Source of the DNA: Diplosphaera chodatii
Taxonomy: Eukaryota; Chlorophyta; Trebouxiophyceae; Prasiolales; Stichococcaceae
Reading direction: 5' to 3'
DNA: 64,000 bases
NCBI GenBank assembly: GCA_032358165.1
Contig: JAALGY010000021.1
Location: 558,001-622,000, forward strand
Shown: positions 30,555 to 41,822 of the stretch, piece by piece
Numbering within the stretch: the stretch's first letter is position 1
Layout: the number at the start of each line of letters is the position of its first letter
Notes under the pieces: model-generated
Databases searched by the model: none
The model's input: only the letters and a program-made list of their open reading frames with translations
What the model was told of the DNA's origin: nothing
Program-made: the position numbers and the translations under genes

Positions 30555-33500
30555 ATGCTGTGGCGCATCTGCGCATTTGCTGCTCTAGGCGGCTTCCTGT
30601 TTGGGTGCGCTCTCGGTGCATGTCGCTACGTCTGCCGCTACCTGCATGCCCATCATCTATCCTGCTGGTTGAAAGCGCTGTGCTTGCAAATGTACACAAG
30701 TCGCAGCACCGTCGCACAGACTGGCATGCCAGGAAGTGTGGACTGTGCAGAGGTCAGGCCATACCCTAGAACCTGCATGCAGGTATGACTTGGGCGTCAT
30801 GGGGGGCGCGCTGCTGGGTATCTCAGATGAGCTGGCATTGTCAGAGTGGGCTGAGGTGAGCTATGTCCTCAGCCCAAGGGGCAAGCCATGCGTGGCGCTG
30901 TGCGTGGGTCACCCGCAAAGCGGGAGCACATCATCATCCACTTTGACGCTTTGGACACAGGGGCTGATTGTGGGTGCCGCTAAGCTGGGCGCGTGCTTTG
31001 GTGCCTTCCTGGGCGGCGCACTGATGCTGCACTACGGCCGCCGCATCGCCATCACGATCGACAGCGTGCTCTTCATGCTGGGCCCCATTGTCATGGCCAC
31101 CGCGGCTGGCGCCACGTGGGCTGCAGCGCCATGCGCCAAGCATGACCCAGAAGCGCATTCAACAGCAGCATGTAAGAAGTCGCAGCAGCAGTCTGCACCG
31201 ATACAAATGCGCCATTCCTGAGGCCTGGTCTGTGCGCTCGTGTCGGCAGTGGCCTGGTGCTGGGGCGCCTGCTGGTGGGCCTCGGCATCGGCGTGTCGGC
31301 GGTGGTCGTGCCGGCGTACCTGGGCGAGGTGGCGCCCGCCCCGGCGCGCGGCACCATCGTGGAGCTGTACGAGGTGAGCTGCCCCCCGGGCCCCATGCCT
31401 CCGGTCAGCCTGTGGACGCCAGTGCACCTGTGCCACCCTCTTGCTGCTGGAATCGCTTTTTGAGCGAGCGCGCAGGGGCTCACGACAGTCTGCAACCATG
31501 CAATATGGTGCTGTGCGCAGGTGCTGCTGTGCGCCGGCATGCTGACGGCGGCGCTGGTGGACTGGGGGCTGTCGGCGCTGCCGGGCGCCTGGCGCTGGAT
31601 GGTGGCCATGCCCCTCGCGCCAGCGCTCCTCATGTCAGGTGGGCAGCGTCATGCACGCAGATCAACAATCCAGCCCCCGCCCTGCTGCAGCATCTGCATG
31701 GTTTGTGAGCACCCGTGTACACTGTGCAACACGCTTCTTGCCTGCACGCAGCGGCGCTGTTCCTGCTGCCGGAGTCGCCGCGCTGGCTGGTCGTCAACGG
31801 CCGCCTGGACGAGGCGCTCTCCGTCATCCAGCACATCCTCAGCGGCAGCACCTTGCCTAACGGTGCCTCTCCTGCGGTCCCTAACACTGCTGCACAAAGC
31901 CGGACGCACCCGAAACGCTCTGCAGACGAAGCAGTGCATCAGAGTCAGACCAGCACACAGCACGCACCCGCTGCTCGGCACGCGCTGGGGACGTCACATG
32001 CAGGCAGCAGGGCCAGCACGGCGGACGCGGAGCGGGAGCTGATGGAGCTGTGGAGCGCGGTGGAGAAGGACAAGGAGGCGGCCCGGGAGCGCGCCCTCGC
32101 CGCCCGCCGCGCCCACCTCGCCCGCCTGCGCCACCAGGCGCGGCCCCCAGGCCTCGACCCTGCCTGTGCACCGCACGCATGTGACGGGGCAGCTGCAGAT
32201 ACGCAGCCGTTGCAACTGTCGGTCGGCTGGGCAGGGGCTGCAGCCCGAATGTGCAGCTGCGCCTGCCTCAATGTGCGCCAGTGCGACCAGGCTGATATGC
32301 CACTTGCGTTCTTGTGACCAGTGGACCTGTCCGTGTAGGGCAAGAGGCACCCAGGGCAGCGCAAGCAGCAGTTCCACAGCCTCAGCACCATTGAACCGGC
32401 GGCTGCCCGCGGCGGCCATTCCCGGCAGCCAAGCGTCGAGGCTGCCGTGGCACCCAGCGGTGCACCATCTGTGCAGCTCAGCGCCTTCCACCGCCTCAGC
32501 TCAGCCAGCATGGAGAAGCGCGGGGTGCACAAGCCGCACGCCGGAGCAGATGAGCACAGCGAGTCTGAGCGGCAGCCACTTGTCGGGCCGGACTACGCTG
32601 ACGGCACAGCCCATCCAACAGCAGCGGACGAGCAGGCAGGCTCAGGCACCCCAGAGGTGCAACCACAGCAACGGCAGCACGGTGCACTTGTTGACAGCAG
32701 CAGCATGAGCCCGCCTGAGATGGGCTCTGCTCGGCAGGTGAGCACAGCGGTGTCTTCAGCTCGCTCATCAACAGTCGCACTTCGACCATTGAATCGGCGG
32801 TGCATGACAGCAGCCAGGGAGGTTGGGAAAGAAGAATTGTTTATTGTGCCCGCAGGAGCTTGACATTCCATTTGGCAGGCCTTCGCTGGCAGCGACAGAG
32901 ATTCTTCCCGGTGAGGTCAGCCCCTCGTCGCAGCCAGAGGTACCAGACACACCGCACCTGGTACAGTCGCACCCCTTCAGCGCGGCGGCCACCACAGCTG
33001 CGGGCAGCACGCCAGCGTCAGCAGCCCAGACTGCGCCGCAGCTGGCAAGCCCGCATGCTGCAGCTGGGTCAGCGGATGCCCATTCAGCAGCTGGGTCAGC
33101 AATGGAGGTGTCAGATGTCGATGCAGATGCAGCGTCTTCCAGCGGCGCACCAGGGTCAGGGCAGCAGGCAGCTGGCAGCAGCGCGTCACAGGGTTCGCGG
33201 CAGCTGGCGCCGGACCTCGTGGAGGAGCGCTCCCTGTCACTCAGGACTGTCCGCACGGGACCCAGCGAGGGCGCGCAGGACGACTCGCCTGTTGTGTGGT
33301 GCGTGGGCCAGCATCCACCCTTGTGTCATCGCACCGTTTGGGCAGCGTGAATGTGTGCCTAGCTCGACGCATTTGAAGCAAGCTTCACAAGAGCAGAGGG
33401 CACAGGCGCATTTTGACGACATGACTTCCATCACTTGCTGGGCTCCACGTTTGACAGATGCACATGTCTGGCTTGACCACCCTCAACCTGTATTATATCT

Positions 33501-35171
33501 CCCTGCTGCCGTGCGGGCAGGTACGACGAGGAGGGCACACCCATGTTCCACAAGTCGCTGAGCCAGGTGCCGGCGGGGCTGACGCCAATCCGCACGCGCT
33601 CCAGCGACCACGAGGTCGACATGTTCAATGTGCACAGCATGCGCGCGCCGCCGTCCCCCGTCCTGGTGCGCGACGCCATCACCGGTCGCAAGACCCGGCT
33701 CCTAGGTCCACTCCAATGCAGCACAGCTGGGTGTGCAGCGGCTGCCCCTGCCGTTCTGGAACGGCTGCACGACGCTCGTGCCGCCCTGCAGGTGGAGCGC
33801 AGCAACAGCACCACTGCGGCAGCGTTCTATGGCCCCGAGTCCTTCTGGGGAGCCTTCCACCACATGATGCTGGACGTGGGCTTTGTGTCACGGGGGCCTG
33901 AGAAGGCTGCGTTCTGGATGGCCATCTGGCTGGCGTTCTTCAACCAGGTGTGGCGCTGCGGGCAGCATGCCCTTCGAGCATATGCGCACTGTCTGGCACA
34001 CCTGTACCCTTGGCGACCTCGCACCGTGCTGCTCGCCAGGCGTGCGCCTCAACAACCATCATCAACTATGCGCCCAGCCTGCTGGAGTACAGCGGCATGG
34101 CGCGCCACGGCGACTCCATCCTGTACTCCTCTGGCGTGGGCATCGGCAAGGTGGCTGCCAATGACGTAACCCGCTGCAGAGCCGTACACATGGCGGGACG
34201 CCAGAACGGCTGATTTCCAGCTTCAGCCGTCAAAGTAGCCATATACTTGCAAGTGTGACGCCCTTTTGTATGGCCAATCGCAGGTGGTGGGCGTGGCGCT
34301 AGCCATGCTGCTGGTGGACACGGTTGGCCGCCGCCCGCTGCTGCTGCTCGGCAGCGGCATCACAGCAGCTGCAATGCTTGCCGTGGCTGCGGTTAGTGCC
34401 CCTCATGTTGGGCACCAATGCCGCTGTGCATTGGTGCTTGCTCAGCCACCGCCTTGACTGCACGCCACCTGCACTGGAGACAGTCTGACGGCAAGTGTGC
34501 CATGCAGGGCGACGCTATGAGCAACTGGCTGCTGCAGCTGGCGGCCATGTGTGCCTTCATGCTGGCCTTCAGCATGTCCTGGGCGGGCATTTTCTGGGTG
34601 CTGCTCTCAGAGCTCTTCAGCATGTCTGTGAAGTCACCAGCCATTGCCGCTGCCACAGCAGCACTCTTCTTGACGGGTGCGCACAGTGCTGGTCCTGCCA
34701 GCTGCTGAGATTCCCACCACAGCAGGCAAAACCAGGAGGTGACAGATCGCCCACGAGCAGTATGTGCAGTAACACTTTCTGATTCTGCAGGCGCTGTCAC
34801 GGATCTGGTGTTTTTAGGCCTACACCGCGTGTTCGGGGTGTTAACCTTTGTCATCTTCGGTGCTATCTCAGCTGCCGGCGGCGTGTATGTGTATCGGAAT
34901 GTGCCAGAAACAAAGGGAAAGCAGCTGCAGGAAGTGCAGGCGCTCATCAAGGGGCTGCACCCTGACGCAGGTGCGTATTGTCGCCCTTGTCTGCCTGATC
35001 CTGTTCTTTCAGCGTTTGGAAATGCTGCCACTCAGTTGCAGCCTCAAGTTGGATGTTCGGTCAGCTCACATGCGGTCTTGCATTGCAGATGCAACTGTGC
35101 GGCAGGGGGCTCCTGCGTCTTTCCACCTTGCTATGCTTGCAAACCGAGATTTTGAGCGGAGCATTCCTTGA
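30555..35171 (+). CDS. MFS monosaccharide transporter, tonoplast TST/TMT-like with very long central loop
   Basis: ATG at 30555 gives MLWRICAFAALGGFLFG; the next exon continues YDLGVMGGALLG, the sugar-porter helix 1 signature. Helices follow: GLIVGAAKLGACFGAFLGGA with HYGRR (the D/G-R-R-G/R-R loop), LVLGRLLVGLGIGVSAVVVP with YLGEVAPAPARG, MLTAALVDWGLSAL, and the PESPRWLV motif. A long hydrophilic loop of several hundred residues (about 31.8-33.8 kb), rich in Ala/Ser/Gln, precedes YDEEGTPMFHKSLSQVP. The second half has FFNQ, STTIINYAPSLLEYSGMA, DTVGRRPLLLLGSG, AGIFWVLLSELFSMSVKSPA and VPETKGKQLQEVQALI (the PETKG motif). It ends ANRDFERSIP, TGA at 35169. The expanded loop between helices 6 and 7 is characteristic of tonoplast TST proteins, but location is inference. 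The substrate is probably hexose or proton-coupled sugar export/import into the vacuole. Confidence 0.88.
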
Positions 35172-35444
35172 TACAGTAAGCTAACTATTCAGCCTTTGTG
35201 GGGTCAGCCTTTGCTGGGGGACGATGCAGCTGCTTGGGCTCAGAAGTGTCAGGATCGTTTTGTTTGTATGGTAAGCTGAAGCACAAATGTGCTGTGAGGA
35301 TTGGCTGCTGTGCGGGTGCACGACTTGCAGAGGCGTCGAACATTGTTGCAGCGCTGAAGGACAGACTTCAGGTTGATGTGTCGGGGAAGCTTTGAGACGG
35401 CTTTGAAGGGTTGTGTTCCAACTGTCTGATGCAACCAAAGACCA

Positions 35445-36545
35445 TCAAGCGAATGCTGTCCACACCTCCGCAGCGGGGTGCTCCTGCAGGAAGCACAAAA
35501 CGGTCAAGTCAGCAGATGTTAGAGACTGACGGCGAACAAAGCATACGCTTCCCAAGTGCGCCATTATGCCAGGGCAAATACTGCCACTGGGTCGCACCTG
35601 TGAGCTGGTGCCGCTTGCAAGGCTGTCGGATGTTGTTGAAGTGTCACTCCTGAGGCTACCTGCTGAAGGAGGCGGTAGAACGTGTCCACCTGGGGGCGCC
35701 GGCAACGGCGGCAGCAGCCCCGCACCAACTGGGCCACTTGTGGCGGACGATGGCAACGGAGGCGAAAGAAGGCCACCGCTGCCGCTGCTGCTGCTGTTGG
35801 AGTTGAGTGCAGCCACGGCTGAGAGCAAGCCGCCGCCACTCGCCCTGGAGGCCACCGGCTTGACCTTGATGCTTTCGCCAGGTTTCAGGCTGAAGTCATG
35901 CTGCGGGGCGGCTGCTGCGGGCACGCTGCCTGCAGCACCTGGTGCTGCACCTTGGGCATGCTTGTCCCAGTCCGAGAGGGCGACGTTGAAGTCAAAAGCA
36001 TCATCGCGCTCTGGAAAGCCCATGCCAAGGAAGGCGTGGCGTCCGGATGTGGCGTCAACCACCCGGATGACGAAGTTGCGGCTGCTGTCGGCGGCGGGCT
36101 CCACACACGTCATTCGCTCGCCGACTCGAAGCGGGCACATTGCAAACAGTTCGCCTCTGTGACAAGCAGTGCGCAACTTCAGTGAGCAACACAGCACCTG
36201 CAGCGAGCTGCATGTCAGGATGCCAGCGGGCATGTGGTGTGGTAGCAGCGCACGTGCTGCCATCAGCGAGGCGCAGCTGGCAGACGCTGCCACAGTCCAT
36301 CACCATCAGGCGACCGGTGAAGATTCGGTCCTCAATGCGCCACGAACCGGACTTGACACCTGCGGATCACGGTGAAGAACATACGCCATCAAACATTGCA
36401 TTGTGCAGTGCGGTGCACGATCTCCAATGGAGGCTCCCATCTGCTCTCACTCACCGCCGCTGCCCATTCTCGGCGGAACAGTGTATGCAGACACATCCTT
36501 GAACACTGCAAGGGTGCGCTCAATGACATCGCCATTCTGCGCCAT
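35445..36545 (-). CDS. NECAP-like adaptin-ear-binding coat-associated protein
   Basis: NECAPs are clathrin/AP-2 accessory proteins of endocytosis. The ATG at 36545 gives MAQNGDVIERTLAVFKDVSA followed by YTVPPRMGSGG, the beginning of the NECAP PH-like fold. The next exon has KSGSWRIEDRIFTGRLMVMD, then GELFAMCPLRVGERM, VEPAADSSRNFVIRVVDATS, GRHAFLGMGFPERDDAFDFN and ALSDWDKH. The C-terminal half is Pro/Ser/Gly-rich and unstructured. A short intron (GTATGC...CTGCAG) near 35.5 kb separates it from a last exon EHPAAEVWTAFA. That ends in WTAF plus one residue, matching the C-terminal WxxF adaptin-ear motif of the family. Stop at 35445-35447. Family assignment is strong from the DSSR-F-V-I-R and FxGxGFxERxxAFDFN motifs. 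Confidence 0.9.
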
Positions 36546-37029
36546 GGTGTGGCTGCTGTCTACAACATAGGGGTACACGACGAGGCAGTGCGACAGCACG
36601 GTCAGCTCCGAGCTCAGATCCGCCGGGATCCTGCTCGAGGCAACGCTGAAGGTGTCCAGTAGCGGCAGCGTGAGCATGGACCTCTCACATCAGCGCGTCA
36701 TCTGCCGTTCGACTGTCGTATGTAGTCCTGCTGCGTAGGCTGTTTGATGTTATGGAAGCTGTTTCTGTAGCCAGCAGCCCTGTAGTTGCGACGCACCCCT
36801 GAACTCCGATATGGCCGGACACTCCAAATAGCAGGAACAAATGATCACGCTGACACTTCTTCGTACTCGTGTTCGTGACGCATTCTCAGGCTTGGACGCT
36901 GTGCGCCGATCGACTCAGTGCACATTGCGAGCTCTGGTCTGACTGCCGTCAAAGTTGCTGGGCCCCTTTAGCAGCCTTGGACGCCAGGTTGAGAGCTTGA
37001 TACTGTTAAACACAGGAAGCTGATATGAT
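36546..37029. other. Divergent intergenic region (NECAP / subtilase)
   Basis: About 480 bases between divergent start codons. No gene seen. Confidence 0.4.
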
Positions 37030-40000
37030 ATGGCTCAAGGCGGGACGTGTGGCAGCAGGAGTGTCGGAACACCAGCAGTGCGATGGCTGGCGTTGGTACT
37101 CGTCTTGGCAGGTGCAGCCCATTTACAGGGCAACGCGTGGGTGATCAACCCTGCCAGCAGGTAATGCAGACATGTTCTGTGGTGTGTGTGGCGCGGTTCG
37201 ACACGGCGCTGTCGAGGCGGTGACACAGAAATGCTGTCACACAGGCACCATCAGACTGATCAGCTGTCCAGGCGCTTTCGACCAGCCACACAGGAGTGAG
37301 GCATTGTCAGCAACGAGCAGAGGTTATAATGAGTTTTTTCACGGCCCTGTGTTTGCACTTGGGTGTTGTTGCATGTTTACAACAATTTCGGCTGTGCAGG
37401 TACATCGTGCAGTTCGCCACCCACGCTGCGGATGTCGATGCTTTCTGCGAGGCCAGAGCTGCTGCAGGCAGGCCCTGCCGGCATCGCTTCAGCCTCGTGC
37501 TGCTAGGGTGTTCCGTAGAGGTGACCATGCTGTACAATGGCTCCTGCTGTGGCTTGTCTGTGGTCTCTGGGGAGTCGTGCTGAGAGCGCTGGATCCCAGC
37601 TCTAACAACCATTCCCTGTAATTCAGCTCACGAATGCGGAGGTGGCGCAGCTACGGATCAGTCCGGCCGTGCACAGCATCCACACCAATGACGGCGTACA
37701 GCCATTCCAGCCCCCGCCGCCAACACCGGCTGGCAGTGCACCCGACCGGCAAGCCAGAGCCCCATGGAATCTCAACCGCATCAGCCATGCGAGTCTGCCA
37801 GTGACAGCCGGCTATACATGGGCAAGCGACGGCAGCGGCGTTAATGTCTACATCTTGGACACAGTGCGCATTTCGTTCAAGTTGACACGCCAGCCATTGC
37901 ATGGCGTCTCTCCCATCGTATCTCAGCGGGTGGCTCCCATCATTCACACGACTGGGTGTAAACATAGTCACGACCATGTGATTGCCACATTGGCTGCAGG
38001 GTATCAGGCTTGACCACGACGAGTTTCAGTACTCAAATGCTAACAAAGCGCAGGGGCTGGCAGGTGAGGGCTGGCTGCCGCTGCAGTGCACGTGCGAGTG
38101 AGGAAAAGGCGAGTCTGCTATGCTTGGTCAATTAATATTGGTGTCGAGTGACCGCACCTGCGCCTCCCAACCACTGCTTCGTGTTGCGACTGCAGGCTCG
38201 CGTGCACAGCCAGGGTTTTCCAGCTTTGGGGACGGCAACTCGGAGGACTGCTTTGGCCATGGGACCCACGTCGCCGGCATCGTGGGCGGCCTCACCTACG
38301 GCGTGGCCAAGAACGCCACCCTGCATGCAGGTGGCTGCTGGAAGTACTTCAGCCACCTGCAAGCAGCTGATCAGCAAGTGCTGTGCAATGCAGCCACCCG
38401 CCTGTTGTCAGATGGACTTGCGCACTAGCACGCGGTCGTCAACAGGATTGCCACATGACGCGTGCTTGTTGTGCGGCTCAAGTGCGCTGCATCGACTGCA
38501 ACGGCGACAGCGCGGTGGACGACATCATCGCGGGGCTGGAGTGGGTGGCCGCCAACTTCCAGCCGCCAGCCGTGGCCAGCATGTCGCTGGGCACCAGCGG
38601 CACCAACGACGCGATGGACGCCGCCGTGCTCGCCCTCATCCACCTGGGCGTCACCGCCATCGTGGCCGCCGGCAACTTCGGCACAGGTGCAGCTTGCAAG
38701 CGTACGCCGGGTGTGCCCTGTGCAAACCCGGTGGCACTGGTGGTGCAAGGCGCCATTCTAGCATCGGTACTGGCTGCCACAGCAGCATCGGGTGCCCTGG
38801 GCACCACCAGCTGACACAGTCAACGCAGCGCGTGCCGTCGCTCTGCTGCAGATGCGTGCGACCTGAGCCCCGCGCGGCTGCCGCAGTGCATCGCGGTGGG
38901 CGCCACCGACATCTCCGACACGCGGTGGAGCGGGTCCAACTACGGGCGCTGCGTGGACCTGTACGCCCCCGGCGTCGCCATCACCAGCGCCATGTGCGTC
39001 CTCCTACATGAATGGCTCTCTGCCAGTGGACCGCAGGATGTGCCACGTCTGCCAAGTGCTGATGCGGCATGAAGCACGACAACGCAGAACCGGACTCCGA
39101 AATCGAGACCGGCAGTCGTTTACAGACCAAAAGGGCAGACCCAAGTCCTGCCGTGTGCAGGTACACGACGCCGTGCGCAACCATCAGCGCCACCGGCACA
39201 TCAATGGCGTGCCCGCACGTCAGCGGCGTGGCGGCGCAATACCTGCAGCTCCACCCAGCAGCACTGCCGGCCCAGGTGCACGCATGTCGTGGAGCGTCTG
39301 CAGCACAGGGTCGGCTCCCTCTGCACCGGCAGCTTGCCTGCCAGAGCGCCCTCAGAGATCAAGTGCAATGCCTGCAGGTGCAAGCCTTCATCAGGGGCAA
39401 TGGTGTCGGCAAAAAGGTCAACGCTGCACTGGAGGTCAATGGCACGCCCAACCTGCTGCTGCAGGTAACCACATTTTCTTTGATTGGTGCGCTTGTTGGC
39501 TCACGTACGAGGCACAAGCCAGGACAAGACGTGTGGCGGCTGCTGCAGGAGGCTCTGAACTACACAGGTATTGGCAGGACGGCGCCAGATGTTCTCGGGC
39601 CCGTCGTGGCATTTCAAGACCAGCTGCACATCAATCAGGCGCAGACTCTGCAGCTCACCAATGTGGGCAATGTCACTTACTCGTACGAGGTGGGCGGCCA
39701 CGACAAGACTCTGGTGTGTTGCATGTGACAAGTGCTGATACTGACGAGGACGTCAACTGCTGACCTAGGTTTTGTTACATCGCAGGTGGCTTCTGTTGAC
39801 TTCGGGGATGATTGGGTGACAGCTTTCCCAGATAGTAAGCTCACAACTGCAGTCGTGCTTGCAAGACCTTGAAAGAAGCTCAGCCTTGCCATTCTCACGT
39901 TGACTGTAGGTGGCAGTTTGCGGCCAAACCAGTCGACAACCGTGTCGTTGCAGTACGATCCAGCACTGCTGCCACAGCAGGGCCGCTATGACAGTGACGT

Positions 40001-41499
40001 CCTGGTGACCATGAGCGAGCAACCGTATGCCAAGGTTTGCCATCGTAGTTAACGTGGTACTTGCGTGGGGGTTCATGCTTCATGTACTGCAGGGTGAACA
40101 GTCCATTGCATGGACTTGAGAACTGACGGGCGTGGTGACTGCTTTGCAGGCCTACACGGCCACCTTCCTACTGTTCTGTGCGGAACTGAGTGCGGTGCGT
40201 CAATCAGCAACGCCTCATACCTTAGCTGCCAGCTTCTCATTGTTGCAAGATGGACCATCGGCGAATATTGCTGGCACAGTGCCCGACTGGACCCTTGTGG
40301 CTGCAGCCACCTGCGCAACATGCATCTTCGCAGAGGTCGCCGTGAGGTAGTCTGGCTGTTGACACCACAAATTGCTCATGACGCACCTCATACAGCCGTA
40401 GGGCAGCTTGACAAGCAATGCTGCCGCACGCTGCAGGTTCTCCCACCCTGTGGCAGTGTTGCCCCGCGCAGCGCTGTCCAGCAATGACAGCGCCGCCACC
40501 ATCTTGTCGGTCAACAGCACTGGGCCGAGGGGTGACCTCTGCAGCGATTTCTCCATTCACGTCATGGTGTGCGCCTCACCCGTCGTACTGTCTGCCATCA
40601 GCACTTTTGCGTGCTGTGGCTGAGATGCTGCACACAAGAAGGTGTCTCCCCAGCGTTCTGCACTTGACGCCACCGTGCGAACCTTGATGTCCCACATCGC
40701 CCCAGGTGCCCTTTGCACCGTGGCAGACGCGCGAGACAGTTGTCTGCCTCGATATCAGTGGCGATGCTGTTGCGGATGTTGACGGCAACACATTTACAAA
40801 TGCCACTGTCTGCGGGGTTGTTGACCACAGGTGCGGCAACTGCAACCGCAGCGCCACTGCTGTGTCACCTTGTGCACTGTGGGATCGAGCTCAATCCTTC
40901 ACAACGCCTGACCAGGCGACATGTCCGGCATGATGACAGTGAGGTGCTGAACGCTGCAGGCCACGTGGCACCTTCCTCTCTGTGCTTCCTGTTTCCTCAT
41001 ACAGCGGTGGCCCTGTGACTGGCAATGCAAACCTCCAGCTGATGCTGACTTTTACAGAGCCGGTGGTCGGCCTGCATCCCGGCAGCTTCCTTGTGATGCT
41101 GTCATCGGCGGTAGCAGCGGGTCACAGCAAGCCAGCAGAGGTCCGCACGGTGCGGCCAGCAGCCGGTGCCGTGACGGACGCCAGCAGTGCTGCCTTTATA
41201 CTGCAGCTGGCACTGCCACCGGCATACACTGGTGGTGTGAACATCACGCTGCAGGTATGAGAGGCAGCTGCAGGCTGCCATCTCTGCCGTGTTCTGCAAT
41301 GCACACACATGAACTTCACGGTCGTCATGCCATCCTGGCGCCAATGCTGTCGTTGCTGACATGACTGCAGGATCCGGTGTTCGATGCAGCACAACAGGTA
41401 AACATGCCAGTCAACCCCCAGGTGATTGTGAAGCTGGCGGTCAGCGATTCTGTATTTGATGCCCTGCCGCCGACGGCGTTCAGCGGCGGGGTCTCTTAG
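37030..41499 (+). CDS. Secreted subtilisin-like serine protease (S8) with C-terminal Ig-like extension
   Basis: ATG at 37030 gives [20 protein letters not shown] then [17 protein letters not shown], a signal peptide. An I9-type propeptide follows ([20 protein letters not shown] ... [18 protein letters not shown]). The catalytic domain has NVYILDT joined to GIRLDHDEF (Asp), [14 protein letters not shown] (His), [12 protein letters not shown] and IVAAGN (oxyanion Asn), [19 protein letters not shown], and [16 protein letters not shown] (Ser). The triad is complete. Beyond it, an Fn3-like segment ([20 protein letters not shown] ... PYAK) and a further exon with [20 protein letters not shown], typical of Ig-like repeat domains, lead to the stop at 41497. 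Exon joins between about 40.1 and 40.9 kb are uncertain; there a minus-strand open frame (40556 to 40215) is also present. Acts outside the cell or in the secretory system. Confidence 0.85.
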
Positions 41500-41822
41500 C
41501 CTTTCGTTGAAAATATGACACGGTTGTTTAGTAGGACCGTATCGCTTGGCCCGTGCGAGTTAACAAACAGTAGTGCAGGTACACGGTCATCGCATCAACA
41601 GTTGAGTAGGTTGTGCCTGGTACGAACCCAAATGTAGTACAAGTCTGGTACACTAGGATTGGGAGGTTTAGGAGGTTGGGCACATGTGTGAATACACCCT
41701 TATTCCTAAACCTGATCCAGGACGACACCGCCTGGTGCAATGTTGCAAGTGGTGGTGTTGATGTCACATCGCAGCGGCAGTTCGACAAAACCATGGGTGC
41801 CCCTGTTGGTCCACCGCCCCAA
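41500..41822. other. Convergent intergenic region
   Basis: About 320 bases between the subtilase stop and the LACS stop; two 3' UTRs, nothing else visible. Confidence 0.4.
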
